This document shows, piece after piece, positions 9,090 to 16,972 of a DNA stretch of 35,131 bases (positions are counted from its first letter, which is position 1; each line of letters begins with the position of its first letter). The stretch is taken from the NCBI GenBank assembly GCA_015068135.1, contig SVLB01000029.1, positions 1-35,131 of the forward strand, in the 5' to 3' direction. Under the pieces are notes generated by a model. The model made no database searches, had not been told where the DNA came from, and saw only the letters and a list, made by a program, of their open reading frames with translations. The position numbers and the translations under genes are program-made. Source of the stretch: Oscillospiraceae bacterium. GTDB taxonomy: Bacteria > Bacillota > Clostridia > Oscillospirales > Oscillospiraceae.

Positions 9090-10388
9090 ATGGCAAAAGT
9101 AACCTTTACCGCGGCCGGTGACGCCTTTGTCACCCGGCGACTGCCCAAGGACGGCTACGAGGGCTTCGAGGCAATGCAGTCCTTTATCCAATCCCACGAT
9201 GTGGCATTTTTGAACCTGGAATCCACCTTTCATGACAGGGAGGGCATCCCCAACCATGCCAGCGGCGGCACCTGGGCCATGTCCGACCCCCGCACCCTGG
9301 ATGATATGAAGACCTACGGCTTCAATCTGTTCAATACCGCCAACAACCACTCCGGTGACTACGGTCAGAGCGGTGTACTGGCGACCATCCGGAACCTGAA
9401 GGAACGGGATATGATCTTTTCCGGCACCGGCAAGGATCTGGGCGACGCCTCCAAGCCCTGCTATTTGGAAACCAAGAGCGCCAGAATTGCCCTGATCAGC
9501 TGCAGCTCCTCTTTTGACCCTTCCTTCCGGGCCGGTGCCCAGAGCGCGGATCTTCCCGGCCGTCCTGGCCTGAACAGCCTGCGCTTCGATACCTGCTACC
9601 ATGTGGATCAGGCCCATTTTGACATGGTCAAAGAGCTGGCTGCTGCCACCAAGGTCAATGCCAAAAAGGAACGCAGTGTGAAGATCGGCTACGCGGTCCC
9701 TCCTGCGGAGGGAACCTTCAGCTTCGGTACTTATAACTTCAAGCTGGACGACCACTGCTGGATCGAGTCCACCCCCAACAAGCAGGACATGGCGCGAATC
9801 GAAGCAGAGATCCGGGAGGCGCGGCTCCAGGCGGATATCGTCCTGGTCAGCTTCCACGGTCACGAAAGTGATACGGAGGTCGCCAATGTGCCCGCCATGT
9901 TCCTGGAGACCTTCTCCAGAAACTGCATTGATGCCGGTGCCGATGTGGTCATCGGTCACGGCCCCCACGAGCTGCGGGGCATCGAGCAGTATAAAGACGG
10001 CCTGATCTTCTATTCCATCGGCAACTACATCTTCCAGACGGAAACGGTGGAGTACCAGCCCTGGGATGCCTACATCAATAAGAAAATGCCCCTGGATACC
10101 AAGGTGGGTGCTTACATGAACGAGCGCAGCGCGGGTGGCACCCGCGGCTACGGCACCATGCCCGAGATCTGGAATGCCATTATGCCGTCGTGGACCATGG
10201 AGGACGGCAAGCTCACCGAGGTCAAGCTCTATACGGTGGATCTGCACATGGAAAAGAGCCGTGCCCAAAAGGGTCTGCCGGAGCTGAGCTACAGTGAAAA
10301 GTGGCTGAACTACCTGGCAGAGCTGAGCAAGCCCTACGGCACCGAGATCGAGATCCGCGACGGCGTGGGCTATGTAAAGCTGAAGTGA
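9090..10388 (+). CDS. CapA-like (PGA_cap) metallophosphoesterase-fold protein
   Basis: 432 residues, first in frame after AGGAGG, 14 bp behind the PBP2 gene. It has the motif series of the CapA/PgsA family: AAGDAFVTR, VAFLNLEST (about 38-46), FNTANNHSGDYG (about 90), VSFHGHE (about 254) and VVIGHGPHELRG (about 290), followed by FYSIGNYIF. These give the Asp/Asn/His set of a calcineurin-like metal centre. Relatives are named for capsular poly-gamma-glutamate export but most are uncharacterised. This one lacks a signal peptide or membrane helix, so a cytoplasmic hydrolase is more likely than a capsule exporter. The M20 gene downstream suggests a peptide or amide salvage pair, which is inference only. 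Confidence 0.82.
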   Translation: MAKVTFTAAGDAFVTRRLPKDGYEGFEAMQSFIQSHDVAFLNLESTFHDREGIPNHASGGTWAMSDPRTLDDMKTYGFNLFNTANNHSGDYGQSGVLATIRNLKERDMIFSGTGKDLGDASKPCYLETKSARIALISCSSSFDPSFRAGAQSADLPGRPGLNSLRFDTCYHVDQAHFDMVKELAAATKVNAKKERSVKIGYAVPPAEGTFSFGTYNFKLDDHCWIESTPNKQDMARIEAEIREARLQADIVLVSFHGHESDTEVANVPAMFLETFSRNCIDAGADVVIGHGPHELRGIEQYKDGLIFYSIGNYIFQTETVEYQPWDAYINKKMPLDTKVGAYMNERSAGGTRGYGTMPEIWNAIMPSWTMEDGKLTEVKLYTVDLHMEKSRAQKGLPELSYSEKWLNYLAELSKPYGTEIEIRDGVGYVKLK

Positions 10389-10452
10389 ATTTCAATTGAT
10401 TGCGCAGGTCAAAGCCTCCCCTGCAGGGGAGGCAAAGCGGAAAATTGAAATT
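10388..10452. repeat. Nested palindrome in the CapA-M20 gap
   Basis: The 10-bp arms AATTTCAATT (10388-10397) and AATTGAAATT (10443-10452) enclose a perfect 20-bp palindrome at 10414-10433 (GCCTCCCCTGCAGGGGAGGC). The CTCCC core resembles other CTCCC-type palindromes at 15227-15248, 29321-29483 and 34124-34146. Confidence 0.7.
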
Positions 10453-10469
10453 TGAAAGGAGAACGAGGA

Positions 10470-11777
10470 ATGTCTGTTTATGAAACCATTTGTTCCCAGG
10501 CGGAGGCGTTGGCTCCTGAGCTGATTGCGCAGCGCCGGGATTTTCACAAATATGCCGAATCCGGCTGGCTGGAAATGCGCACCACCTCCATCGTTGCAAA
10601 AAAGCTGACCGACCTGGGTTATGAGGTTTTACTGGGGGAGGCTGTCTGCAAAAAAGACAGCCGTATGGGCGTCCCCAGCCAGGAAGTGCTGGACAAAGCC
10701 TATGACCGGGCCTGCGCCCAGGGGGGCGAGCCGGACTTTCTGCCCTATACCAAGGGCGGTATGACCGGCGTGATCGGCATTTTACGCTGTGGTGAGGGCC
10801 CTACCGTTGCCATGCGCTTTGACATTGATGCTTTGGGGGTTATCGAGTCCCAAGAGCCCGACCACCGGCCCTTCCGGGAGGGCTTTGCCTCCGTCAACGA
10901 CGGGGCTATGCACGCCTGCGGCCATGACGGTCATACCTGCGTGGGACTGGGCGTTGCCCAGGTGCTGATGGAACGGAAGGACCAGCTTCACGGCACTGTC
11001 AAGCTGATCTTCCAGCCTGCGGAGGAGGGTGTCCGGGGTGCCAAGTCCATTGTGGACAACGGTCACCTGGACAATGTGGATTATCTGTTGGGTGCCCATG
11101 TTTCCGCCATGGATGCCGAGGAGTCAGATATTACTCCCGGTGCCTACGGCTCTTTGGCTACCGGGAAATACGATGTGATTTTCCATGGTCTTGCGGCCCA
11201 TGCGGGCGCCGGTCCTGAAAAGGGCAACAATGCCCTCCTGGCGGCGGCAACGGCACTGCTGAACCTGCAGGCCATTCCCCGTAACGGCGGCGGCAGTACC
11301 CGGATCAATGTGGGTAAGCTGGTGGGCGGCTCCGGCAGAAATGTCATTGCCGATGAAGCCTTTATGGAGATCGAGGTTCGGGGTCAGACCACCGAGCTGA
11401 ATACTTACATGGAAAACTATATGCGCAGGATCCTGGAAGCGGCGGCCCAAATGCACGGCTGCACTGTGGATGTCAAGCTCATGGGCGCGGCCCCCTCCCT
11501 GAACAGCGATGAGGCGCTGGCCCGGCGGATCGGGAAGATCTGCGCGGACCGGCTGGGTATGAAGGTCTCGTCCCAGGCCATGGAACGCTCCGGTGGCAGC
11601 GAGGATGTTGCGTATCTGATGAACCGGGTCCAGGAGCAGGGCGGCCAGGCCACCTTTATGCGCATCCGCACCCAAACCGCCGCAGGTGCCCATAACCGCA
11701 GATACGATTTCGAGGAATCCTTTATTCCCAAGAGTATCAAGATCTTCTGCGCCGCAGTTTACGATTTGATGCAATAA
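10470..11777 (+). CDS. M20 family amidohydrolase (AbgA-like)
   Basis: 435 residues from ATG 10470, 8 bp after AAAGGAG. The M20 metal centre shows in MHACGHDGHT (H148, C150, H152, D153) and FQPAEEGVRGA (E185, E186). The lid domain has HGLAAHAGAGPEKGNNALL, and the C-terminal half carries ERSGGSEDVAYLM and GAHNRRYDFEE. The long insert before the metal site (KKDSRMGVPSQEVLDKAYD) and the GSEDV region match the AbgA subfamily, which cleaves p-aminobenzoyl-glutamate, rather than the shorter hippurate hydrolases. It is cytoplasmic. No abgB partner or transporter is adjacent, so the true amide substrate is open. It is co-oriented with the CapA-like gene 81 bp upstream. Confidence 0.87.
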   Translation: MSVYETICSQAEALAPELIAQRRDFHKYAESGWLEMRTTSIVAKKLTDLGYEVLLGEAVCKKDSRMGVPSQEVLDKAYDRACAQGGEPDFLPYTKGGMTGVIGILRCGEGPTVAMRFDIDALGVIESQEPDHRPFREGFASVNDGAMHACGHDGHTCVGLGVAQVLMERKDQLHGTVKLIFQPAEEGVRGAKSIVDNGHLDNVDYLLGAHVSAMDAEESDITPGAYGSLATGKYDVIFHGLAAHAGAGPEKGNNALLAAATALLNLQAIPRNGGGSTRINVGKLVGGSGRNVIADEAFMEIEVRGQTTELNTYMENYMRRILEAAAQMHGCTVDVKLMGAAPSLNSDEALARRIGKICADRLGMKVSSQAMERSGGSEDVAYLMNRVQEQGGQATFMRIRTQTAAGAHNRRYDFEESFIPKSIKIFCAAVYDLMQ

Positions 11778-11867
11778 AGCCTTCCCCCAGGGAGGAGGTT
11801 TGGCGGTTGGGCAAAATACACAGATAGAAAAAGTGAAATTTGTTCAATTCGCAGAAAGAATAAAAAA

Positions 11868-11902
11868 ACACTCCGGATGAACACTTTCCGGAGCGTTTTT
11901 TA
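11868..11902 (+). terminator. Rho-independent terminator after the M20 gene
   Basis: Stem CTCCGGA (11871-11877) / TCCGGAG (11887-11893) is followed by CG and six T. The A-run before the stem makes it potentially bidirectional. It ends the CapA-M20 unit. Confidence 0.85.
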
Positions 11903-11931
11903 TTGCCACAAGGGCCGGTTTCGTGTATAAT
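11903..11931 (+). promoter_or_regulatory. Sigma-A promoter of the ceramidase-like lipoprotein gene
   Basis: TTGCCA (11903-11908), 17-bp spacer, TATAAT (11926-11931), immediately after the terminator. The start codon is about 55 bp downstream. Confidence 0.85.
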
Positions 11932-11985
11932 GTATCCACAAAAGTAGCGAAATCTTTATATACGAAGCAGAAAGGAGCAATCTAT

Positions 11986-13479
11986 ATGAAAAAAATCATC
12001 GCATCCATTCTTTTGATTACCATGCTGCTGAGCATTGTCGGCTGTGGCTCCGGTGACGGCAAGACAGAAACCGCCGCTACCACCCAGGGTACCACAGCAG
12101 CTACCGATCCCACTATGGAGAATTTGGAGCTGGGTCAGTTCTACGCCGGCTACTGCCGTAAGATCATTACCCCCGAGGCACCCGTTCCTCTGGCAGGCTT
12201 CGGCAATACCGACCGCCGGATCAGTCAGACCGTGCTCGATGATATCACTGCCAGCATCGTTGCCCTCACCGACGAAAAGGGCATGACCATACTCTTCATC
12301 AACACCGATACCACCCGTGCCTACGATAACGTGGTGGATCCCGGCAGAGAGATGATCAGCATGAAGACCGGCATTCCTGTGGACCAGATCATTTGGGGTG
12401 CTACCCATACCCACTCCGGTCCTGACATGTCCAACACCAACAATGAGAACATCCCCGCCTACAACCAGATGGTCACCCTTCGGGTCATTGAGGGCTGCCA
12501 GGAAGCCCTGGCAGACCGGAAGCCCGCCAAGATGTTCATTGGCCATGTGGAGGCCGAGGGTCTGAACTTTGTAAAGCACTATAAGCACACCCTGGCAGAC
12601 GGAACTGTTCAGTATTTTGGCGATAACTTCGGTACCGCTGTGTACGATTCCACCACCACCCACACCACCCAGGCCGACCCCACCATGCACATTATGCAGA
12701 TCAAGCGGGAGGGCGGCAAGGAGATCGTCCTGGCCAACTGGCGTGCCCACCCCCAGCTTACCAGTGGCGGCACCAAGACCGATATGTCTGCCGACTTTGT
12801 GGGTGCCTTCCGGGAAGCTTTGGAAGCCCAGTATGACTGCCACTTTATCTACTTCCAGGGTGCCTGCGGCAACATCAATCCCAAGAGCCGTCTGTCCGAG
12901 GAGAATTACACCACCGATTATAAGACCCACGGTGCCAAGCTGGCAGAGTACTGCATGGAGGGTCTGCAGAATACGGTAGAGGTCGGCTCCTACGACTTTA
13001 AGGTCACCCCCATTAACTTTGTGGGTAAGGTCAACCACAGCCAGGACAGCATGTATTACCATGCTCAGGAGGTTGCCGCCATTTGGGCAGCTACCTCCGA
13101 TAACTCCCTTTGTGTCCAGGCCGGCAAGCCCTATGGCATCCGCTCCTCCTATCATGCCTCTTCCATCATTGCCAAGTATAAGATGGGCGAGACCTGGGAT
13201 CTGAACCTGTATGCCATTGCCCTGTGCGATGAGGTCGCCGTGGTTACGGCTCCCAATGAGCTGTTTGACACCAACTCCATGTGGCTGGAGGAGAACTCCC
13301 CCTATGCCCACACCTTCACCTTTGGCTATACCAACGGTCACCAGCTGTACGTTCCCTCCCAGCTGGCTTTCGACTATTCCTGCTATGAGTCCGACGTATC
13401 CCGTTTCGAGCCCGGCACCGGCGAGCTGATCCAGGAGTCCTTCCTGGCCGCCCTGCAGGAGTTCAAGACTGCTGAATAA
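11986..13479 (+). CDS. Secreted lipoprotein, neutral/alkaline ceramidase-like N-terminal domain
   Basis: 497 residues from ATG 11986 (AAAGGAG 8 bp upstream). A lipoprotein signal ends in the lipobox SIVGC with the lipidated C20, followed by a Thr/Ala-rich linker (about 25-42). The body has the neutral ceramidase family marks: LAGFGNTDRR, DITASIVALTD, the zinc-type GATHTHSGPD (H141, H143), NWRAHPQ (third metal His) and YFQGACGNINP (about 290-300). Members cleave the amide of ceramides, but many bacterial homologues of this fold are uncharacterised and some act on other lipids or acyl amides. The protein should sit on the outer face of the membrane. It is monocistronic, between its own promoter and a strong terminator. 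Confidence 0.82.
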   Translation: MKKIIASILLITMLLSIVGCGSGDGKTETAATTQGTTAATDPTMENLELGQFYAGYCRKIITPEAPVPLAGFGNTDRRISQTVLDDITASIVALTDEKGMTILFINTDTTRAYDNVVDPGREMISMKTGIPVDQIIWGATHTHSGPDMSNTNNENIPAYNQMVTLRVIEGCQEALADRKPAKMFIGHVEAEGLNFVKHYKHTLADGTVQYFGDNFGTAVYDSTTTHTTQADPTMHIMQIKREGGKEIVLANWRAHPQLTSGGTKTDMSADFVGAFREALEAQYDCHFIYFQGACGNINPKSRLSEENYTTDYKTHGAKLAEYCMEGLQNTVEVGSYDFKVTPINFVGKVNHSQDSMYYHAQEVAAIWAATSDNSLCVQAGKPYGIRSSYHASSIIAKYKMGETWDLNLYAIALCDEVAVVTAPNELFDTNSMWLEENSPYAHTFTFGYTNGHQLYVPSQLAFDYSCYESDVSRFEPGTGELIQESFLAALQEFKTAE

Positions 13480-13494
13480 TTGTCCATAAAGCTT

Positions 13495-13524
13495 GGCGCT
13501 GTCTCAAAAGACAGCGCCTTTTTT
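13495..13524 (+). terminator. Strong terminator of the lipoprotein gene
   Basis: A perfect 10-bp stem GGCGCTGTCT (13495-13504) / AGACAGCGCC (13509-13518), loop CAAA, then six T. It separates convergent genes. Confidence 0.93.
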
Positions 13525-13540
13525 ACGTTGCCGTTTTTCG

Positions 13541-13566
13541 GGCGGGGTCATGACCCCAGCCTACGG
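13541..13566. repeat. GGGGTCATGACCCC palindrome
   Basis: GGGGTCATGACCCC followed by AGCCTACGG matches the palindrome at 34155-34174, which is followed by CTACG. It belongs to the dispersed GTAGGG/CCCTAC palindrome family. It overlaps no gene and ends 5 bp before the pdaA stop. Confidence 0.6.
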
Positions 13567-13570
13567 CCCT

Positions 13571-14344
13571 TCAGGCAAACAGTTCGCCGATGGGAGCGAA
13601 CCGGTAGCCCTGCTCTGCCCAGCGGGTGAGCAGCTCATCCAAAATCAGGGCATTGGTCTCAGAGGTGGAATGCAGAAGGATCACCGCCCCGTCATGCGTG
13701 CGGCTCATAAGCTTTTCCAGGGCCGCCTCCCGTCGGGGCTGGGCATTGTTGTCCCAGTCTGCATAGGCAAGGCTCCAAAATACCGTTTTATATCCCAAAG
13801 ACTGGGCGGCTTTCAGGTTCTCCTCACTGTAAAGCCCCTGGGGTGGGCGATAGAATTTTTCCATGGTCTGCCCGGTCACAGAGGTGTACAGTGTTTCCAA
13901 ATCCTCCAGTTCCTTTTTAAAAGCTGCCGGGTCAGACAGCTTGCGCATATCCGGGTGGTGCATAGTGTGGTTGCCTACGGTATGACCCTGGGCAACCATT
14001 TTGCGTACCAGATCCGGGTTCTTCTCCAGGTAATTGCCTACCAAAAAGAAGGCGGCAGGCACCTGATGGGCCTGCAGGATTTCCAGTATTTTTTCGGTGT
14101 AGCCGTTTTCATACCCGGCATCGAAGGTCAGATACAGGACCTTCCCACCCCGGGCGTCTAAATAGGCTGCATCCAACGCCTGCAATTGCGGAGAAGATGC
14201 CGGACCGGAGGGGGTGGCTCCCGGGGAGGAAAAATGCAGTCCCCAGGCCCCGGCCTCCACAGCCTTTGGCTCCATCAGCTGAACCGACAGCACCAACGCC
14301 AAAAACAACGCCCCCACCGCAATGAGATAATCCCTTTTTTTCAT
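13571..14344 (-). CDS. pdaA: PdaA-type polysaccharide deacetylase (spore cortex delta-lactam)
   Basis: 257 residues. The N-terminal helix (about 6-24) is an anchor or uncleaved signal. The NodB domain has LTFDAGYENGYT (D75), NHTMHHPDM (H126, H130), FYRPPQGLYS, VFWSLAYADWD and VILLHSTS. The TFDAGYENG and WSLAYADWD forms are typical of PdaA, which deacetylates muramic acid before delta-lactam formation in spore cortex. Position 76 is Ala where generic deacetylases have Asp, as in PdaA relatives. Start choice: GGGAGGG directly abuts ATG 14350 but is 6 bp from ATG 14344, so the inner ATG is used. It implies a spore-forming ancestry. The gene is alone, with araC upstream on the same strand. Confidence 0.88.
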   Translation of the reverse strand: MKKRDYLIAVGALFLALVLSVQLMEPKAVEAGAWGLHFSSPGATPSGPASSPQLQALDAAYLDARGGKVLYLTFDAGYENGYTEKILEILQAHQVPAAFFLVGNYLEKNPDLVRKMVAQGHTVGNHTMHHPDMRKLSDPAAFKKELEDLETLYTSVTGQTMEKFYRPPQGLYSEENLKAAQSLGYKTVFWSLAYADWDNNAQPRREAALEKLMSRTHDGAVILLHSTSETNALILDELLTRWAEQGYRFAPIGELFA

Positions 14345-14404
14345 ATCCATCCCTCCCGGGACAGCCTATGCGCCCAAAATGGAAAACATGCCGGGTCAAC
14401 ATAC

Positions 14405-15208
14405 TTATAGCATTCTGCGGTTTTTTCCGGGGGCACAGCCGTAGGCGCACTGGAACCGGCGGTGGAAGCTGGCAACGGAGGAAAAGCCGCTTTTTTCCGC
14501 GATCCGGGCTATGGGAAGGTCTGTTGAACGCAGAAGCATCCGGGCGTAATTGAGCCGCAGCTTTGCCAAAAAGTCTACAAACCGCTCCCCGGTAATGGTA
14601 TGGAAAAGGGCGCTGAAATAATTGGGACTGTAGCCGCTCTCCCGGGCCACGGAGGAAAGGGTCACCTCCTCCCGGAAGTGGCAGAACAGATACTGCAAAG
14701 CCCGGTGAAACTGGTCCGGGGCGGAGAAAACCTGACTTTGGGGGGCGCTGTCTGCCGCCCGGGCCAGGGTCAACAGCATCAGCTCCAAAATGTTTTTGCC
14801 CATGGGGGCGGTATAGGCATCGGACTTCTGCGTTTCCCGGAGGAGCAGTTCAAACAGAGTCTGCAGGGTTTGGGTAAACGCGGTGTCCTGAGAAAACAGA
14901 AAATTATCCCGGCGATTGAGAAACAGCATCCGCATCTGGGCGGATACCATGGCTTCCGAAACTGCCATGTGGGCGATACGCATAGCCCCGTGGGGTGTGA
15001 TGGCGTGAAAATCGATGGGGGTAAGAAAATACACACAGCCCGGGCCAATGGGATAGACGGTACCGTTGAGGTTCTGCTCTCCGTGACCGGCCAAAACGAT
15101 TTCCAGCTCGTAATAATCATGCAGATGCATGGAAACGGGAATGTGAATTTCTTTATAGGACAGAAAGATGTCCTGCCCCACAGATTTGATATGCATAAGC
15201 TTTTCCAT
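14405..15208 (-). CDS. AraC family transcriptional regulator
   Basis: 267 residues. The N-terminal half is a cupin-like sensor (MHLHDYYELEIVLAGHG, TPIDFHAITPHG). The C-terminal 100 residues carry two helix-turn-helix units: LSSVARESGYSPNYFSALFH and IARIAEKSGFSSVASFHRRF. AGGAGA lies 6 bp before ATG 15208; an earlier in-frame ATG at 15226 precedes the RBS and is rejected. It is divergent from the ROK-SIS-mannosidase operon 223 bp away, so it is the likely activator of that operon in response to a sugar. The ligand is unknown; the His-rich cupin face is the probable binding pocket. Confidence 0.92.
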   Translation of the reverse strand: MEKLMHIKSVGQDIFLSYKEIHIPVSMHLHDYYELEIVLAGHGEQNLNGTVYPIGPGCVYFLTPIDFHAITPHGAMRIAHMAVSEAMVSAQMRMLFLNRRDNFLFSQDTAFTQTLQTLFELLLRETQKSDAYTAPMGKNILELMLLTLARAADSAPQSQVFSAPDQFHRALQYLFCHFREEVTLSSVARESGYSPNYFSALFHTITGERFVDFLAKLRLNYARMLLRSTDLPIARIAEKSGFSSVASFHRRFQCAYGCAPGKNRRML

Positions 15209-15226
15209 AGGTGCTCTCCTTATCAT

Positions 15227-15251
15227 AGCCTTCCCCCAGGGGAAGGCTTTT
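15227..15251. repeat. Palindrome upstream of araC
   Basis: AGCCTTCCCC (15227-15236) / GGGGAAGGCT (15239-15248) with TTTT on the plus side forms a near-perfect stem with a two-base loop. It looks like a terminator for plus-strand transcription although no plus gene ends here, and it is similar to AGCCTTCCCCC just after the M20 gene (11777-11788). The rest of 15252-15431 shows only the ROK promoter. Confidence 0.6.
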
Positions 15252-15374
15252 GTACGGTAAATTGGGAATCGCTATAGGACAGCGTTGCTTCCGGATAAAA
15301 CCATTGTAACACCACGGGTCGTCAAAGGAAAGAGGGAAATCGTAAAAAATGAGAGATTTACAGTAGAATATGTG

Positions 15375-15403
15375 TGGAAAATATCTGTTTCTTACTGTAT
15401 ACT
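15375..15403 (+). promoter_or_regulatory. Putative promoter of the ROK-SIS-mannosidase operon
   Basis: TGGAAA (15375-15380), 17-bp spacer, TATACT (15398-15403), 28 bp before the ROK start. The weak -35 is consistent with dependence on an activator such as the divergent AraC protein. No clear AraC direct repeat could be picked out by eye. Confidence 0.45.
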
Positions 15404-15431
15404 GGTATTGCTGAAAAATGGAGGGATAACG

Positions 15432-16334
15432 ATGTTTTTAGGCGTGGATATTGGCGGGACCAAGACCGCCGTCTGTGTGGGCGACAGCAACGGCAATATT
15501 CTCCGGAAGGAGAAATTTGCCACCGGAGGCCCGGAGGAAACCATACAGAAAATTGCTGAGCTGGGCAGGTCCATTTTGTGGGGACAGACCCCCAAGGCGG
15601 TGGGCATTTCCTGCGGATCTCCCCAGGACAGCGCCCGGGGACTGATCCAGGCACCCCCCAATCTGCCCGCTTGGGTGGAGGTTCCCATTACAGACTGCTT
15701 GTCCCAGGCCTTTGGGGCACCGGCCTTTTTGGCAAACGATGCCAACGCCTGCGCATTGGCAGAGTGGAAGTACGGTGCCGGTCAGGGGACCAAAAACATG
15801 ATCTTTCTCACCTTCGGCACCGGCATGGGCGCAGGCCTGATCCTGAACGGACGGCTTTATGAGGGCACCTGCGGCATGGCAGGAGAGGTGGGCCATATGG
15901 GGCTGACCCCCCATGGACCGGAGGGCTACGGCAAGGCCGGTTCTTTTGAGGGCTACTGTTCCGGAGGCGGCATTGTGAAGCTGGCGCAAAAAATGGGCGC
16001 AGAGTTTGCAACCACCAAGGATATTTGCGATGCCGCCAAGACAGGCGATCCCAGGGCAATGGCGGTCATAGAGGAATCTGCCGCAAGATTGGGTCAGGGA
16101 CTGAGCCTTCTGATCGATCTGTTCAATCCCCAAAAGATCGTGATCGGCAGTATTTTTGCTCGGGCGGAGGCGTTGTTCCGTCCCAAAATGGAGGAAGTGA
16201 TCCGCGCGCAGGCCCTGGAGGCCAACCGCCGGGTCTGCCAGATCGTCCCGGCACAGCTGGGAGAAAAAATCGGAGATATGGCCGCGGTTTCTGTGGCTGT
16301 GACCGGATGGGAGGATTTACAAAATGTACGATAA
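15432..16334 (+). CDS. ROK family sugar kinase
   Basis: 300 residues from ATG 15432, just after GGAGGG. The N-terminal LGVDIGGTKTAV is the ATP phosphate loop. NDANACALAEWKYGAG holds the catalytic base D103, and IFLTFGTGMGAGLILNG and EVGHMGLTPHGPEG follow. The canonical ROK zinc motif (CxCGxxGCxE) is absent; the site reads FEGYCSGGGI, with a single Cys, so this is a non-canonical branch. There is no N-terminal HTH, so it is a kinase rather than a NagC/XylR-type repressor. It overlaps the SIS gene by 11 bp. With a mannosidase in the operon, mannose or a mannose derivative is the likely substrate, but that is inference. Confidence 0.9.
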   Translation: MFLGVDIGGTKTAVCVGDSNGNILRKEKFATGGPEETIQKIAELGRSILWGQTPKAVGISCGSPQDSARGLIQAPPNLPAWVEVPITDCLSQAFGAPAFLANDANACALAEWKYGAGQGTKNMIFLTFGTGMGAGLILNGRLYEGTCGMAGEVGHMGLTPHGPEGYGKAGSFEGYCSGGGIVKLAQKMGAEFATTKDICDAAKTGDPRAMAVIEESAARLGQGLSLLIDLFNPQKIVIGSIFARAEALFRPKMEEVIRAQALEANRRVCQIVPAQLGEKIGDMAAVSVAVTGWEDLQNVR

Positions 16335-16956
16335 GGAATGGATCTTTCAGCGATACCCGGCCCTGGCTTCCTGCCGGGAGGATATGGAAAAAGCCTTGCA
16401 GATCCTGCTGACCTGCGTGAAAAACGGGGGCAAGATCCTGCTGTGCGGCAATGGCGGCAGCGCGGCAGACTGCGACCATATTGCCGGGGAGCTTTTGAAG
16501 GGCTTTTTGAAAAAGCGCCCCCTGGATGCCAAGACTCTGCAAGCCTGGGAGGACCGCTACGGTAAGGAGGATGCCCAAATGGCCGCCAAGCTGCAAAACG
16601 GCATCTGCGCTATTAATCTGCCCGGCTTTGCCGCACCGATCTCCGCGGTGATCAACGATACCGACCCTCAGCTCGTCTACGCCCAGCTGGTGTGGGCCAT
16701 GGCAAGACCCGGGGATGTGCTCATTGGGCTGTCCACCTCCGGCGGTGCCAAAAATGTAAAATATGCGGCCCAGGCGGCAAAGGAAAAGGGAATGCAGGTC
16801 ATCAGCCTCACCGGACAGAAGGAGAGCCCTTTGTCGCACCTGGCAGATGCGGCGATCCGGGTGCCGGTCCAGGAGACCTACATGGTCCAGGAGTACCATT
16901 TGCCCGTATATCACTGGCTGTGCGCCATGGTGGAAGACGGGTTGTTCGAACAATAA
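16324..16956 (+). CDS. SIS domain sugar-phosphate isomerase/binding protein (GmhA/DiaA-like)
   Basis: 210 residues. The fold markers are ILLCGNGGSAADCDHIAGEL (phosphate-binding loop, about 39-58), NDTDPQLVYAQLV and VLIGLSTSGGAKNVKYA (second Ser-rich loop, about 140). These match the GmhA/DiaA branch of SIS proteins (sedoheptulose-7-phosphate isomerase type) rather than GlmS or MurQ. RBS GGGAGG is 9 bp before ATG, inside the ROK end. No other heptose synthesis gene is nearby. In this operon it more plausibly converts or senses the sugar phosphate made by the ROK kinase. The exact reaction is not resolvable from sequence. Confidence 0.88.
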   Translation: MYDKEWIFQRYPALASCREDMEKALQILLTCVKNGGKILLCGNGGSAADCDHIAGELLKGFLKKRPLDAKTLQAWEDRYGKEDAQMAAKLQNGICAINLPGFAAPISAVINDTDPQLVYAQLVWAMARPGDVLIGLSTSGGAKNVKYAAQAAKEKGMQVISLTGQKESPLSHLADAAIRVPVQETYMVQEYHLPVYHWLCAMVEDGLFEQ

Positions 16957-16972
16957 AAAGGAGATCCGAAAC

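Noticed and set aside
14345..14350. Upstream ATG of pdaA
   Set aside because: The RBS GGGAGGG touches this ATG with no spacer, while the next ATG is 6 bp away.
15227..15251. Terminator for a plus-strand gene
   Set aside because: No plus-strand gene ends upstream of it; it matches the CTTCCCC palindrome type instead.
15252..15431. Riboswitch or T-box in the ROK leader
   Set aside because: No conserved riboswitch core or T-box sequence was recognised; only a promoter is visible.
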